Shown here: positions 15,628 through 26,254 of the stretch, in pieces
Layout: each line of letters starts with the position of its first letter
Position numbering within the stretch: the first letter of the stretch is position 1
DNA from: Thermoanaerobaculia bacterium
Lineage (GTDB): Bacteria > Acidobacteriota > Thermoanaerobaculia > Multivoradales > JAHEKO01
Length of the DNA: 64,000 nt
Assembly (NCBI GenBank): GCA_945787635.1
Contig: CALZIK010000033.1
Location: forward strand, 1 to 64,000
Direction of reading: 5' to 3'
The notes under the pieces: generated by a model
Told to the model about the DNA's origin: nothing
The model's database searches: none
What the model saw: the letters and a program-made list of their open reading frames with translations, nothing else
Made by a program: the position numbers and the translations under genes

Positions 15628-16806
15628 ATGAGAACGAAAGCCGGCCGTCCGACTCTCGATGTGGAACAGGTTCTCTTTTTCCGGGACCGGCGCTCGCATT
15701 TGGCGGGTCCCGGCGCGACGGATGCGGCGGCGGCCGCCCGCGCGATTCTGGGCGCGCAGGCTCAGCAAGAAGGCCCAGCCCTGTTTGCCCTCAGCTTGCG
15801 AGCCCGGACCCGGCCCACGGCCGCCGGTCTGAAGAGGCTACTGACAGAGGCCGGCAGAGTCCGCTTGGTTCGCACCTGGGGGCAGCGCGACACGCTTCAC
15901 GTCTACGACCCGGACGACTGGCCGCTGGTGGTGGCGGCCCGCAAGGAGTGGCCTCAAAGCGGACGTCGAGGTGCGATGCCGGGAGAGCCCGATTTGCGCG
16001 AGATTCGACGGCTTTTTGAAGCCGCCGACAAGCCGTTGTTTCGTCGGGACCTGTTTGACGCGATTCCACAGCGCTTTGTCGATGAGGTCGCCGCGCATCC
16101 GGGCGTGGCGGCGACTGGGAGCTCTGCGGTCCGGTTTGCGGCTTCCCGTCTGATCTGGCGCCTGGCTCTCGCGGGCGACATCTGCTTCGCCGAGAAGCGG
16201 GGAGCGGAGCAGAGCTACGCTCATCGCGAGCTCTGGTTTCCGAAGCTCGCCTGGAGGAAGGCCGCGAAGGACACTCGCGCCGCGGCCACGGCTCTCGTGC
16301 GCCGCTACCTGGCTGCTCACGGACCGGCGACGGCGGCGGATTTGGCGCATTTCTTCGGCGCCGGGGTGAAATCTGCCCGAGAGTGGCTAGGTCGGCTCGA
16401 GTCCGAGCTCGTCGAAGTCCGTTGCGGCGCGCGCCAAGGGCTCTTCGCGCTCCGGGCGGATCTGCCCGAGCTGACGAAGCCGGCGCCCAGCGGAGCTTCG
16501 GGCTGGCCGCCGCGACTGTTGCCGAAATGGGACACCCATCTGATGAGGCATGCCGACAAGGATTGGATCGCGCCCGACGAGGGCGAGCGGCGGCTGGTTT
16601 GGCGCAAGGCCGCTGACATCTCGGCTACCGTGCTGGTTCGAGGTCGCGTGGTCGGTGTCTGGTCTCACAAAGCCACCAGGAAGAAAGTCACCGTGAGGGT
16701 GCAGCCCTTGAGTGGCTGGCGCAAGAGTTTTCTTCCGGCGGTCAGGCGGGAGGTCGCGGCCTTTGCGAAGCACCTCGAGGTGACGGACTTCGAAGTGATC
16801 TTGTAG
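15628..16806 (+). CDS. Winged-helix DNA-binding protein, AlkZ/YcaQ (HTH_42) family
   Basis: 392 residues from the ATG at 15628; a GTG at 15604 in the same frame would add 8 residues. The family pattern includes 'LVRTWGQRDTLHVYDPDDW' and a Gln-rich AQAQQEG segment near residue 45, reminiscent of the catalytic QxQ of AlkZ/AlkX DNA glycosylases, which excise bulky or crosslinked bases. Winged-helix segments follow (ATALVRRYLAAHGPATAADL) and the C-terminal 'ATVLVRGRVVGVW' is typical. The gene stands divergent from the TonB receptor. DNA-glycosylase activity is plausible but not proven by motif alone; this may be a non-catalytic HTH_42 member. Confidence 0.75.
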   Translation: MRTKAGRPTLDVEQVLFFRDRRSHLAGPGATDAAAAARAILGAQAQQEGPALFALSLRARTRPTAAGLKRLLTEAGRVRLVRTWGQRDTLHVYDPDDWPLVVAARKEWPQSGRRGAMPGEPDLREIRRLFEAADKPLFRRDLFDAIPQRFVDEVAAHPGVAATGSSAVRFAASRLIWRLALAGDICFAEKRGAEQSYAHRELWFPKLAWRKAAKDTRAAATALVRRYLAAHGPATAADLAHFFGAGVKSAREWLGRLESELVEVRCGARQGLFALRADLPELTKPAPSGASGWPPRLLPKWDTHLMRHADKDWIAPDEGERRLVWRKAADISATVLVRGRVVGVWSHKATRKKVTVRVQPLSGWRKSFLPAVRREVAAFAKHLEVTDFEVIL

Positions 16807-16855
16807 GCGGGCTTCGAGGGGGGCGAGCGCCGCGAACGTGGTATATAAGCGGCCC

Positions 16856-18628
16856 ATGAAGGCACCCTGCTTGGCTTTGCTGCTGTTCGTGTCCCTGGCT
16901 TGTTCGGTCCGGGAGCCCACTCTGGATGAGCGCTTTGAAGCTCTGGCGGCCCGGTTCGTTGACCAGTCGATGGCCCTCGCTCCGGTCCGAGCCTCGTTTG
17001 CCGGGGACCACCGTTTCGACGGGGAGCTCGACGAGATCAGCCCGGAGGCTCGGCGGCGATCGGCCGATTTCGCGCGCTCTCTGCTGGATGAGCTTGCCTC
17101 GATCGAAGGCTCCGAGCTGTCCCGAGCGAATCAGGTCGATGCGGCTCTCTTGCGCAACAGTCTCGAGAGTGACCTTTTCGAGCTGGAGGAGCTCCGAGAG
17201 TGGGCGTGGAATCCGACTCGCTACGCCGGCCTCGCCGGAGGAGCCGTCTACAGCCTGATGGCCCGGAACTACGCGCCGATCGCCGAGCGGTTGAGTCGGG
17301 TGGCCGATCGGCTCGAGCAGTTCCCGCGACTGTTCGAGCAGATCCGTGAGACCCTCGAGCCGGCTCGAGTGCCGCGGATTCATGCAGAGACCGCGGTCTC
17401 ACAGAACCGGGGTGTGCTAGCGGTTCTGACCAATTTGGTCGAGCCCGAGCTCGCGGCCTTGCCGGCTGCCTCGGCGGAGCGCAGGCGGCTTCTCGAAGCC
17501 ATGAGTCTTGCGCGAAAGGCGGTTGGCGAGCACCAGATCTGGCTCGAGACCGAATTGCTCCCTTCGGCTCTCGGCGACTTCCGCATCGGTGCCGAGACGT
17601 TCGACCGGAAGCTCGCCCATACCCTGCACACGCCGATCACCCGTGCCGAGATTCGCAGCCGTGCCGAGGCGATGCTTCTCGAGATCCACGATCGGATGTA
17701 CGAGATCGGGCTGCGGATTCTCGCCGAAGACCTCCCGAACGGTCGTCCGCGCCGTGGAGGACCGCCCGTGGACGCGGACAAGCTGGAGGTGATCCGGAGT
17801 GCCCTGGAGGTGGTGTATCGCGATCGACCGGAACGCGGGGAGATCGTCCCGACCGCAGAGGAGTTCCTCGAGCAGGCGACCCGCTTCGTGGTTGCGGCGG
17901 ATATCGTGACCGTGCCCGAAGATCCCGTTGAGATCATCGTCATGCCCGAGTTTCGACGAGGCGTGTCGCTGGCCTACTGTGATTCTCCCGGGCCGCTCGA
18001 TGTCGGCCAGAAGACCTTCTACGCGGTATCACCCCTGCCGGCGGACTGGACGCCCGAGCAGGACAGGTCGTTTCTTCGGGAGTACAACGACATGGGTGTT
18101 CAAGTGCTTACGATGCACGAGGCCATGCCCGGGCATTTTCTCCAGTTGGCGCACAGCAACCGCTATCCGTCGACGTTGCGGGCGCTTCTCTCCTCGGGGA
18201 TGTTCATCGAAGGCTGGGCGGAATACATCGAAGAAATGATGGTCGAAGAGGGGTATCTCGGTGGCGACCCGAAGCTACACCTGATCGTCCTCAAGCTCTA
18301 TTTGCGGTCGATAACGAACTCGATCATCGATCAAGGCATCCACGCCGAAGGGATGACTCGAGAGGAGGCGATGAGCTACATGGTCGGCAAAGCGTTTCAA
18401 GAAGAGCGCGAGGCCGCGGGCAAGTGGGTGCGTGCGCAGTTGACCTCGAGTCAGCTATCGACTTATTTCGTGGGCTATCTCGAGCACCTCGATCTGCGAC
18501 GGGATGCGGAGGAGCGCGCCGGAGCGAGCTTCGACCTCAAGGCCCACCACGATCGAGTACTCTCCTTCGGCTCGCCGCCCGTGCAGTTCGTCCGCGCTCT
18601 CATGCACGATCTGCCGATTCCCGAGTAG
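16856..18628 (+). CDS. DUF885 family lipoprotein, putative zinc peptidase
   Basis: 590 residues. The ATG at 16856 gives a short lipoprotein signal (lipobox SLAC, Cys17). The DUF885 family has a metallopeptidase-like fold. Here H421-EAMPG-H427 supplies the HExxxxH zinc site, and 'GMFIEGWAEYIEEMM' some 30 residues later supplies the third glutamate. The rest is largely helical. It would act in the periplasm or on the outer membrane, probably on peptides; the substrate is not known. A GTG at 16838 would add 6 residues and spoil the signal. An AT-rich TATATAA lies only 10 bases before the ATG. Confidence 0.86.
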   Translation: MKAPCLALLLFVSLACSVREPTLDERFEALAARFVDQSMALAPVRASFAGDHRFDGELDEISPEARRRSADFARSLLDELASIEGSELSRANQVDAALLRNSLESDLFELEELREWAWNPTRYAGLAGGAVYSLMARNYAPIAERLSRVADRLEQFPRLFEQIRETLEPARVPRIHAETAVSQNRGVLAVLTNLVEPELAALPAASAERRRLLEAMSLARKAVGEHQIWLETELLPSALGDFRIGAETFDRKLAHTLHTPITRAEIRSRAEAMLLEIHDRMYEIGLRILAEDLPNGRPRRGGPPVDADKLEVIRSALEVVYRDRPERGEIVPTAEEFLEQATRFVVAADIVTVPEDPVEIIVMPEFRRGVSLAYCDSPGPLDVGQKTFYAVSPLPADWTPEQDRSFLREYNDMGVQVLTMHEAMPGHFLQLAHSNRYPSTLRALLSSGMFIEGWAEYIEEMMVEEGYLGGDPKLHLIVLKLYLRSITNSIIDQGIHAEGMTREEAMSYMVGKAFQEEREAAGKWVRAQLTSSQLSTYFVGYLEHLDLRRDAEERAGASFDLKAHHDRVLSFGSPPVQFVRALMHDLPIPE

Positions 18629-18704
18629 GCCGTAGCGAGATCCCCCGGCGCCGCTCGCCGCGCGGTGTGATAGAGATCTTCGCGTGAGGCGTTCGGCCGC
18701 CTGG

Positions 18705-19262
18705 CTACGGCCAAAGCCAGCCGAAGACGCCAGCCGTGAGCAGCCCGTAGACCAGCCCGTCAGCGACGTCTTTGAGCGCGCGGCCCCAACCGTGGCCCAT
18801 CCAGATGGCTCCCGGAACGTGAGCGGCGGAATAGGCCAGGAAGGCGACGGTGCCCGCCACCTGAAAGACCTTCAGATAGTCGCTGCCGGCGGCCAACGCA
18901 TGTGCGGTGACGTAGGCGACAAAGATCGAGACCAGTAGGCAGTGAACGAACCATTGAGCAAGGCTCTTGCCCATGTTCATGCTGGATGCGGGGATCACCG
19001 TCACGAAAGCCAGGGGCCCCTCGCTGGCCTTGGTCTGCCAATCCTCACTCTTGCGATCGTTCGGGGTGGCCGCATGCGGGATGGTGTACTCGCCGGTGGG
19101 GACACCTTTTAGAGCCTCCCGAGCCGATTCCTCGTCCGGCAGTTTTGCCCAGTCCGAGCGATGGTGGGGCAGGACCATCCACGCGATGGCGCTGGCAAAG
19201 AAAACCACGACCGCCGAGATCACGATCGGCAGCCACAATGAAGACAACAGGATGGGCTCCAT
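18705..19262 (-). CDS. Four-span membrane protein of unknown function
   Basis: 185 residues. The ATG at 19262 has AAGGAGG with a 7-base gap, so the longer form to 19310 is rejected. One membrane segment lies at about 8-30 (LPIVISAVVVFFASAIAWMV), then a polar cytoplasmic or periplasmic loop of about 50 residues (DEESAREALKGVPTGEYTIP), then three spans clustered at about 95-180 (CLLVSIFVAYVTAHALAA; VAGTVAFLAYSAAHVPGAIW; LVYGLLTAGVFGWLWP). A His-containing stretch (AAHVPGAIWMGHGWG) is notable. I do not recognise a named family. It lies alone between a DUF885 gene and a kinase gene. Confidence 0.7.
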   Translation of the reverse strand: MEPILLSSLWLPIVISAVVVFFASAIAWMVLPHHRSDWAKLPDEESAREALKGVPTGEYTIPHAATPNDRKSEDWQTKASEGPLAFVTVIPASSMNMGKSLAQWFVHCLLVSIFVAYVTAHALAAGSDYLKVFQVAGTVAFLAYSAAHVPGAIWMGHGWGRALKDVADGLVYGLLTAGVFGWLWP

Positions 19263-19377
19263 GGCGCTTCCTCCTTGGATTCCGGCCTTTGACGCGGCCG
19301 TACGGTTCACTGGATTGCCCCGATTCTATCCCGCTGGAATACGGCTGGTCCCTTGGCCCGGCTCCGGGCTCGATTGC

Positions 19378-21603
19378 TCAGCCGGTGGCCGACGTCGGGG
19401 TGACGGGAGAGGTCACCTCTTCGTCAAGGACCTGGCGTACGCGCTGTGCCAGGATCTGAGGTGCAAACGGCTTGAGCAGGTAGAAATCGCAGACCGTGTC
19501 GAGGACGGTCTCGCTCTGTGCGTAGCCGGTCAGAAGGCCGACGCGAATGCCTGGAACTTCTTTCCGCAGCGTCCGAGCGAGCTCGATGCCGTTGAGCTTG
19601 GGCATGACGATATCGGAGACCAGCAGATCGACGCCGCCGGCGTGAGAGCGAGCCAGCTCGAGTGCTTCTTGTCCGTTCTCCGCCACCAGCACTTCATACC
19701 CCTGCTGGAGCAGGAGGTTCGTGAGCAGCGACCTCACGGCCGGCTCATCCTCCGCCACCAGAATCGTTTCCGAGCCGTGGAGATCGGCGATTGGGGCGGT
19801 CTCGTCGCCCGCGGCCTCGGGGCGCTCGTCGACGGTCGGAAAATAGATCTCGAAGGTCGTGCCCCGGCCGATTCGGCTCGACAGATGAATCGAGCCCTGA
19901 TTCTGCTGCACGGCGCCGTAGACCGTCGACAATCCCAGGCCGGTGCCCTTGCTGTCGGCCTTGGTACTGAAGAAGGGCTCGAAGATGTGATCCTGGATCT
20001 CCTCGGGGATCCCGGAACCGGTATCCCGCACCACTAGCTGGACCCAGGGCCCGGAGCCGGAAAGGGGGAGCCGCTTGTCGGCGGTGCTCTTGCCATCGAC
20101 CGATCTGGTGGAGATGCGCAGAACGCCGCCATCGGGCATGGCATCGCGAGCGTTGATCACCAAGTTGATGATGATCTGTTCGAGTTGCGTGGGGTCGGCC
20201 TTGATGAAGTCGTCGCTCGCTCTGAGCTCGACTTCGAGCTCGACGTTGGTGGGGATGAGGCGCCGCAAGAGGGTGTTCATCTCTTCCACGCTCTTGTTGA
20301 CCGAGACGATCTTGGGCTGGAGCGCTTGACGCCGGCCGAAGGAGAGCAATTGGTGCGTCAGTGCCGCGCCTCTCTTCGATACGGCCTTGATCTCCTCGGC
20401 GTGTCGCCCGAGCGAGGAACCCTCGGGCAGGGTCATCGCGATCAGGTCGGCGTAGCCGATGACGGCCGTGAGAAGGTTGTTGAAATCGTGGGCCACTCCG
20501 CCGGCGAGCCTGCCGACGGCTTCCATCTTCTGGCTCTGGCGCAGCTCGCGCTCGAGCTGCTTGGTTGCGGTGACGTCGTGAAGAATCCCTCGAAAGGCAG
20601 TGGCCTCACCGTGGTCGTCGACAATGGTGTTGATCGACGCGAGAACAATCAGCGGTCTGCCGTCACGCGTCTTCAGATTGAGCTCGACTGCTTGAACCGA
20701 GCCTTTCTCGAGCAGAACTGCGACGAGGCGCTTGCGCTCCTCCGGATCCTCATATAGGTCGCGACCCAAGTCGGCCGCTAGCAGTTCCTCCTTGGAATCG
20801 AAGCCGAAGAGCTCGACGCCTGCGGGGTTGATGTCGATGAAGTGGCCGTCGAGCGTGGAGATGTAGACGACATCGTGGGACTGCTCGAACAGAGTCCGGT
20901 ATTTTTCTTCGGATTCCTGGACGATCTCCAGGGCCTCCTTCTGTGCCGAAATGTCGTAGATGGAGCCGACGTATCCGAGAATCTCGCCGCTGTCGTTCAA
21001 GAGCGGCACCGCGTACCCCTCGACCCACAAGATGCTGCTGTCGGGGCGGAGGATTCGATACTCGCGGCCCCGCATCGGGCGTTGGACTTCCATTGCCTTG
21101 TTCCACTCGGAGACCTTGAAGTTGCGGTCGGCGGGGTGGATGGCGGTCTGCCACCCGTCGCCGAGAGCGTCTTCCATCGAGAGCCCGGTGATGTCACTCC
21201 AAGCCTGGTTGACGTAAAGCGTCCGGCCTTCCGGGTCCGAGTGGAAAATGCCGGTTACGGAGTACTCCGCCAGAGCGCGATATCGTTGATCGCTCTCCCG
21301 AAGCGCTTGCTCGATGACGGCTCTTTCGGCGACTTCGACGCGGAGCTCCGTACTGGTGTCAACCAGCTCGGCCGTGCGGTCGTTGACTTCGCGCTCGAGC
21401 TCGGCACGTTGCGCTCGCAGCTCGTCGTTGGCCGCCAGCAGCTCTTCCGATGTCAGCTCGAGGGCGCGCTCCAGCAGCGTACGATCGAGATCGGTCTGCA
21501 TGTAGGTGTCGTCAATGAGCTCGAGCAGCGCCTCGATCTCCGGCGAAAGCTCCTTCAGGCTCGCAAGAGTCTTCTTGATCTGCCGGTCGAGGAGCGAGTG
21601 CAT
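19378..21603 (-). CDS. Hybrid sensor histidine kinase with two PAS domains and a receiver
   Basis: 741 residues, cytoplasmic (no signal or membrane span). An N-terminal coiled coil (about 40-100) leads into PAS1 (about 105-220, [15 protein letters not shown]) and PAS2 (about 232-350, [15 protein letters not shown]). The HisKA helix has the phospho-acceptor His372 in [11 protein letters not shown]. The HATPase domain follows (N box [37 protein letters not shown]). The receiver domain has Asp664 in [13 protein letters not shown]. It sits 13 bases after the FIST gene; FIST proteins are sensory, so the two likely form one pathway. The output partner is not adjacent. Confidence 0.93.
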   Translation of the reverse strand: MHSLLDRQIKKTLASLKELSPEIEALLELIDDTYMQTDLDRTLLERALELTSEELLAANDELRAQRAELEREVNDRTAELVDTSTELRVEVAERAVIEQALRESDQRYRALAEYSVTGIFHSDPEGRTLYVNQAWSDITGLSMEDALGDGWQTAIHPADRNFKVSEWNKAMEVQRPMRGREYRILRPDSSILWVEGYAVPLLNDSGEILGYVGSIYDISAQKEALEIVQESEEKYRTLFEQSHDVVYISTLDGHFIDINPAGVELFGFDSKEELLAADLGRDLYEDPEERKRLVAVLLEKGSVQAVELNLKTRDGRPLIVLASINTIVDDHGEATAFRGILHDVTATKQLERELRQSQKMEAVGRLAGGVAHDFNNLLTAVIGYADLIAMTLPEGSSLGRHAEEIKAVSKRGAALTHQLLSFGRRQALQPKIVSVNKSVEEMNTLLRRLIPTNVELEVELRASDDFIKADPTQLEQIIINLVINARDAMPDGGVLRISTRSVDGKSTADKRLPLSGSGPWVQLVVRDTGSGIPEEIQDHIFEPFFSTKADSKGTGLGLSTVYGAVQQNQGSIHLSSRIGRGTTFEIYFPTVDERPEAAGDETAPIADLHGSETILVAEDEPAVRSLLTNLLLQQGYEVLVAENGQEALELARSHAGGVDLLVSDIVMPKLNGIELARTLRKEVPGIRVGLLTGYAQSETVLDTVCDFYLLKPFAPQILAQRVRQVLDEEVTSPVTPTSATG

Positions 21604-21616
21604 GGCGTTCGCGAGT

Positions 21617-22750
21617 CTAGTTCTCGGCGAAGGTCGTGATGGTCATTGTCTGGTTGTGCAAGCGGCAGGTGGTATTTGCCGAGAACGGCGAGATTTCACC
21701 GTAGGAATAGAAGCCGGCCAGGGTTGTCTTGTCTCCCAGAACTCGACGCACGCCTTCCAGCTCTTCTTCGATTCGCTGTTTGAGCACGATTCTGCGGCCG
21801 ACGCAGCTGATCAGCAGGGCAAGGTCGGGGGGATGGCCGGCGAGGCCCTCGGAGCTGTTCTTAGCGGCCAGCTCGGCGCCGCCGATGAGGCGGTCGAAGT
21901 TCGCCTTCATCAGACGTGCGTAGTTGCCCTCCGGCATGTCCCCGGCAAAGATCATGGCGTCCTTGTCCTCGTCGATGGCGAGCACCGTTCGGACCACGCC
22001 CTCCCCGCCGTCAGCTACGCGCAGGCCGAGTGGAAACAAGAAAGAGCTGGTGGGGAGATTGTCGGCGTAGGGTCCCAGGTACTTTCGATAGAGCCCGAGA
22101 GCCGAGTGCCCGTCGAGCTCGTACAGAACATTGCCTTCGGACCGGGTGATCAGCCGCTCCGGGCCGAACGAGTCCCAGCCACCGAGCGATCCGTACCCGA
22201 CGCGGAGGCTATCCCCATAGAACCCGACCGCCGCTACCAGTGCCGGTCGGGCCTCGCGGCCGTAGATGACCAAAGTGGTCTCGAATCTCTCGGCGTCTCC
22301 TGCGAGGCCGCCGGTGACCTGCACGCCGTCCGGGGCAGTGTCTCGAAGACCGCTGACCAGATCGCTGCCGTTGACGACGTTGCCGTCCGAGAGCACGACG
22401 ACGTGGCGCAGGTCTTTCGTGGCGAGTTTTGCAATGAGAGCCCTGCCGGCAGCTTCGCTGTCGGAGTAGTCGGACAGCTGTACCAGTGCGCCATTGACAT
22501 GAGCTCGCTCGAACCGAATCGCCGTAGACACGATGGTTTGATCGGAGGTTTCGGTGCCGCGAATCTCGCCGGCTGTCGAGCAACCGACGACCTGCGCTTC
22601 GGGGTAGCAGTCGTTGATCTCTTCGATCGCGGAGCTGGCCTCGAAGTGCTCGCGCGCTCCGAAAAGGAAGACCAGGTTGGCGCGCTCGTCGGCGAGGAGA
22701 TCCCGCCATCCGTCGCTCGGGTTCCAGGTCGCTTGGCGTGTTTCGATCAT
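21617..22750 (-). CDS. FIST domain sensory protein
   Basis: 377 residues from the ATG at 22750. FIST_N (about 25-210: LVFLFGAREHFE, VVGCSTAGEIRGTE, VVLSDGNVVNGSDLV) is followed by FIST_C (about 230-365: ELDGHSALGLYRKYLG, ending near GFYSYGEISPF). FIST proteins are proposed to bind small ligands such as amino acids and signal to histidine kinases or diguanylate cyclases. The gene lies 4 bases after the FabH-like stop and 13 bases before the hybrid kinase, so the three form an operon. A longer start at 22798 would overlap the FabH gene by 44 bases and is unlikely. Confidence 0.88.
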   Translation of the reverse strand: MIETRQATWNPSDGWRDLLADERANLVFLFGAREHFEASSAIEEINDCYPEAQVVGCSTAGEIRGTETSDQTIVSTAIRFERAHVNGALVQLSDYSDSEAAGRALIAKLATKDLRHVVVLSDGNVVNGSDLVSGLRDTAPDGVQVTGGLAGDAERFETTLVIYGREARPALVAAVGFYGDSLRVGYGSLGGWDSFGPERLITRSEGNVLYELDGHSALGLYRKYLGPYADNLPTSSFLFPLGLRVADGGEGVVRTVLAIDEDKDAMIFAGDMPEGNYARLMKANFDRLIGGAELAAKNSSEGLAGHPPDLALLISCVGRRIVLKQRIEEELEGVRRVLGDKTTLAGFYSYGEISPFSANTTCRLHNQTMTITTFAEN

Positions 22751-22754
22751 GAGA

Positions 22755-23738
22755 TCAGAACTGGACCAGGCCCGATGCCCAGTGAAATCCCGCTCCAAAG
22801 GCTGTCATGAGAACCAGATCACCGCTATGGAGGCTTCCGCACGTACGCGCGTCGTCGAGAGCGATCGGTATCGAGGCGGAGCCCGTGTTGCCGTATTTAT
22901 CTACGTTGACGAACACCTTGGCCGGGTCGATCCCGAGCGTCTTGGCGACCGATCGGATGATTCTCAGATTGGCCTGATGAGGGATCACTAAATCCACTTC
23001 CTCGAGGGCGACGCCGGACCTCTCGAGCACTTCTCGTGCGGAAGCCGACATACGCCGGACGGCTTCTTTGAAAACCTCCCGGCCGTTGAAATCTATTCTC
23101 AGAAAGTCTTCCGTCTTGGCGACTTCTTTCGAGAAAGGCTTGCGCGTGCCGCCGACTTCTCGCTGGAGGATGTCTGCTCTGGAGCCGTCCGTGCCAGCCA
23201 CGCATGCGATGATCTTGGCGGTGGTCGGCCGGTCGGCGACCACCGCGGCTCCCGCTCCGTCACCGAAGAGCACACAGGTGTCGCGGTCTCCCCAGTCCAT
23301 CAGCTTGCTGAGGACCTCGACGCCGACCACCAGGACTGTGGAGCCATTGCACTGGACACGGCTTCTCGCGATATCCAACGCCATGACAAAGCCGGCGCAT
23401 CCGCTGCCGCCGAGGTCGTAGCCCGGCACCGTACGGGTGCCCAGTCGGTGCTGCAGGAACGAGGCCGTATCGGGCGCATAGACTTCGGGAGTGTCCGTCG
23501 CGACGATGATTTCGTCGACGTCAGCCGCCGTCAGTCCGGCGTCGGCCAACGCCGCGAGAGCGGCTTGTTCGGCCATGTCGGTCGTGGTCTCATCGGCGGC
23601 GGCGATGCGGCGAGTCTTGATTCCGGTTCGCGAGGTGATCCACTCGTCGGATGTGTCCACGTACTCCGACCACTCGTCATTGGTCATGACCCGACTCGGA
23701 AGGTAAGCCCCGAAGCCGAGAATCCCGATGCCACTCAT
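22755..23738 (-). CDS. fabH: 3-oxoacyl-ACP synthase III (FabH-like)
   Basis: 327 residues. FabH condenses acetyl-CoA (or another acyl-CoA starter) with malonyl-ACP to begin fatty-acid synthesis. The catalytic triad is visible: Cys114 in GGSGCAGFVMALD, His254 in VIPHQANLRI and Asn284 in KYGNTGSASI. Length is normal. It is the first gene of an operon with a FIST sensor and a hybrid kinase, not of a fab cluster. That placement suggests a specialised starter-unit role, perhaps making a signal molecule, rather than the only housekeeping FabH; this is inference. Confidence 0.9.
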   Translation of the reverse strand: MSGIGILGFGAYLPSRVMTNDEWSEYVDTSDEWITSRTGIKTRRIAAADETTTDMAEQAALAALADAGLTAADVDEIIVATDTPEVYAPDTASFLQHRLGTRTVPGYDLGGSGCAGFVMALDIARSRVQCNGSTVLVVGVEVLSKLMDWGDRDTCVLFGDGAGAAVVADRPTTAKIIACVAGTDGSRADILQREVGGTRKPFSKEVAKTEDFLRIDFNGREVFKEAVRRMSASAREVLERSGVALEEVDLVIPHQANLRIIRSVAKTLGIDPAKVFVNVDKYGNTGSASIPIALDDARTCGSLHSGDLVLMTAFGAGFHWASGLVQF

Positions 23739-23807
23739 CTTGCGCTCACTCTTGACCGCCTCAGTGTACCTAACGCGCCGTTTCGCGCCCCGGCATCGTG
23801 GCCCGAC

Positions 23808-25511
<1,704 letters not shown>

Positions 25512-25602
25512 AATACCTAACCTGGCCAGGCATTCTACACCTCGGCAGTGAGAGCCCGAGTAGCTTGACATCGATCTCGGGCTGTAGTCCGATCATCGGG
25601 TT

Positions 25603-26184
25603 ATGGCCTGGATCAAGACCGTCGCTCCCGAAAACGCCCGAGGTCTGCTGGCTCAGCTCTATCGCGCTGCAGTGAAGCGCGCGGGGAAGGTCTACAACAT
25701 ACTCTCGATCCAGAGCCAGCGGCCGGCGGCGCTACGTTCCTCGACGCGCCTGTATCTCGAGGTCATGCGCTCGGAAGACTCGGCCCTCAGTCGAGCTCAG
25801 CGCGAGATGATCGCAACCACGGTCTCGAGCCTGAACGGCTGCCATTACTGAACCGAGGCCCACGGCGAGGACCTCCGGGCTGAGGTTCAGGGCTCGGCAG
25901 GTGCCGACGAACTGGTCGCGGCGATCAAGAGCGATTACCGCTGCGCCCAGATCCCTCCTCGCGACCGGGCCATCCTGGATTTCGTCGCCAAGCTGACCCT
26001 GACGCCGGCTGAGACCCGCCGGTCCGATGTCGAGCTTCTGCGGGAGTATGGACTCGACGACGCCGCGATCAGCGACATCGTTCAGGTGACCGCGCTGTTC
26101 GCCTATTTCAACCGTCTGGCGGACGGCCTGGGCATCGATCTCGAAGCGGACATGCATCAGCCTCGGGCACCCGCAGGGAGCTGA
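25603..26184 (+). CDS. AhpD/peroxidase-related enzyme, probable selenoprotein (UGA at 25849-25851)
   Basis: The frame begins at the ATG at 25603, meets TGA at 25849-25851, then stays open to TGA at 26182-26184, giving 193 residues with the first UGA read as selenocysteine. The protein on both sides is one continuous CMD/AhpD-like fold: SRAQREMIATTVSSLNGCHY, then residue 83, then TEAHGEDLR, with downstream IPPRDRAILDFVAKLT. Homologues carry CxxC here; Sec83 replaces the second cysteine, leaving Cys80 as partner and His87 nearby. A SECIS-like hairpin follows the UGA. Likely a thiol/selenol peroxidase-type redox enzyme. A nonsense mutation or sequencing error is the alternative, but the exact position argues against it. 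Confidence 0.8.
25869..25888 (+). promoter_or_regulatory. SECIS-like hairpin downstream of the in-frame UGA
   Basis: A 7-bp stem pairs GGACCTC (25869-25875) with GAGGTTC (25882-25888), with one G-U pair, around the loop CGGGCT. The loop begins 25 bases after the UGA and has G as its second base. This fits the relaxed bacterial SECIS model (a hairpin within roughly 16-37 bases of UGA with a G in the first two loop positions). SelB binding is inferred, not shown. Confidence 0.5.
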
Positions 26185-26196
26185 GTCCGGCCGGGC

Positions 26197-26202
26197 TATA
26201 AT
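26197..26202 (+). promoter_or_regulatory. Candidate -10 element TATAAT
   Basis: A consensus TATAAT lies 53 bases before the PilZ/AMIN gene start at 26255, in the short gap after the AhpD-like gene. The region 17 bases upstream is GC-rich and has no TTGACA-like box. Confidence 0.4.
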
Positions 26203-26254
26203 GACGAAGAATCGAGCCGGCTGACGCGGCTCTTGGCTCACGAGGGGTAGTCAG

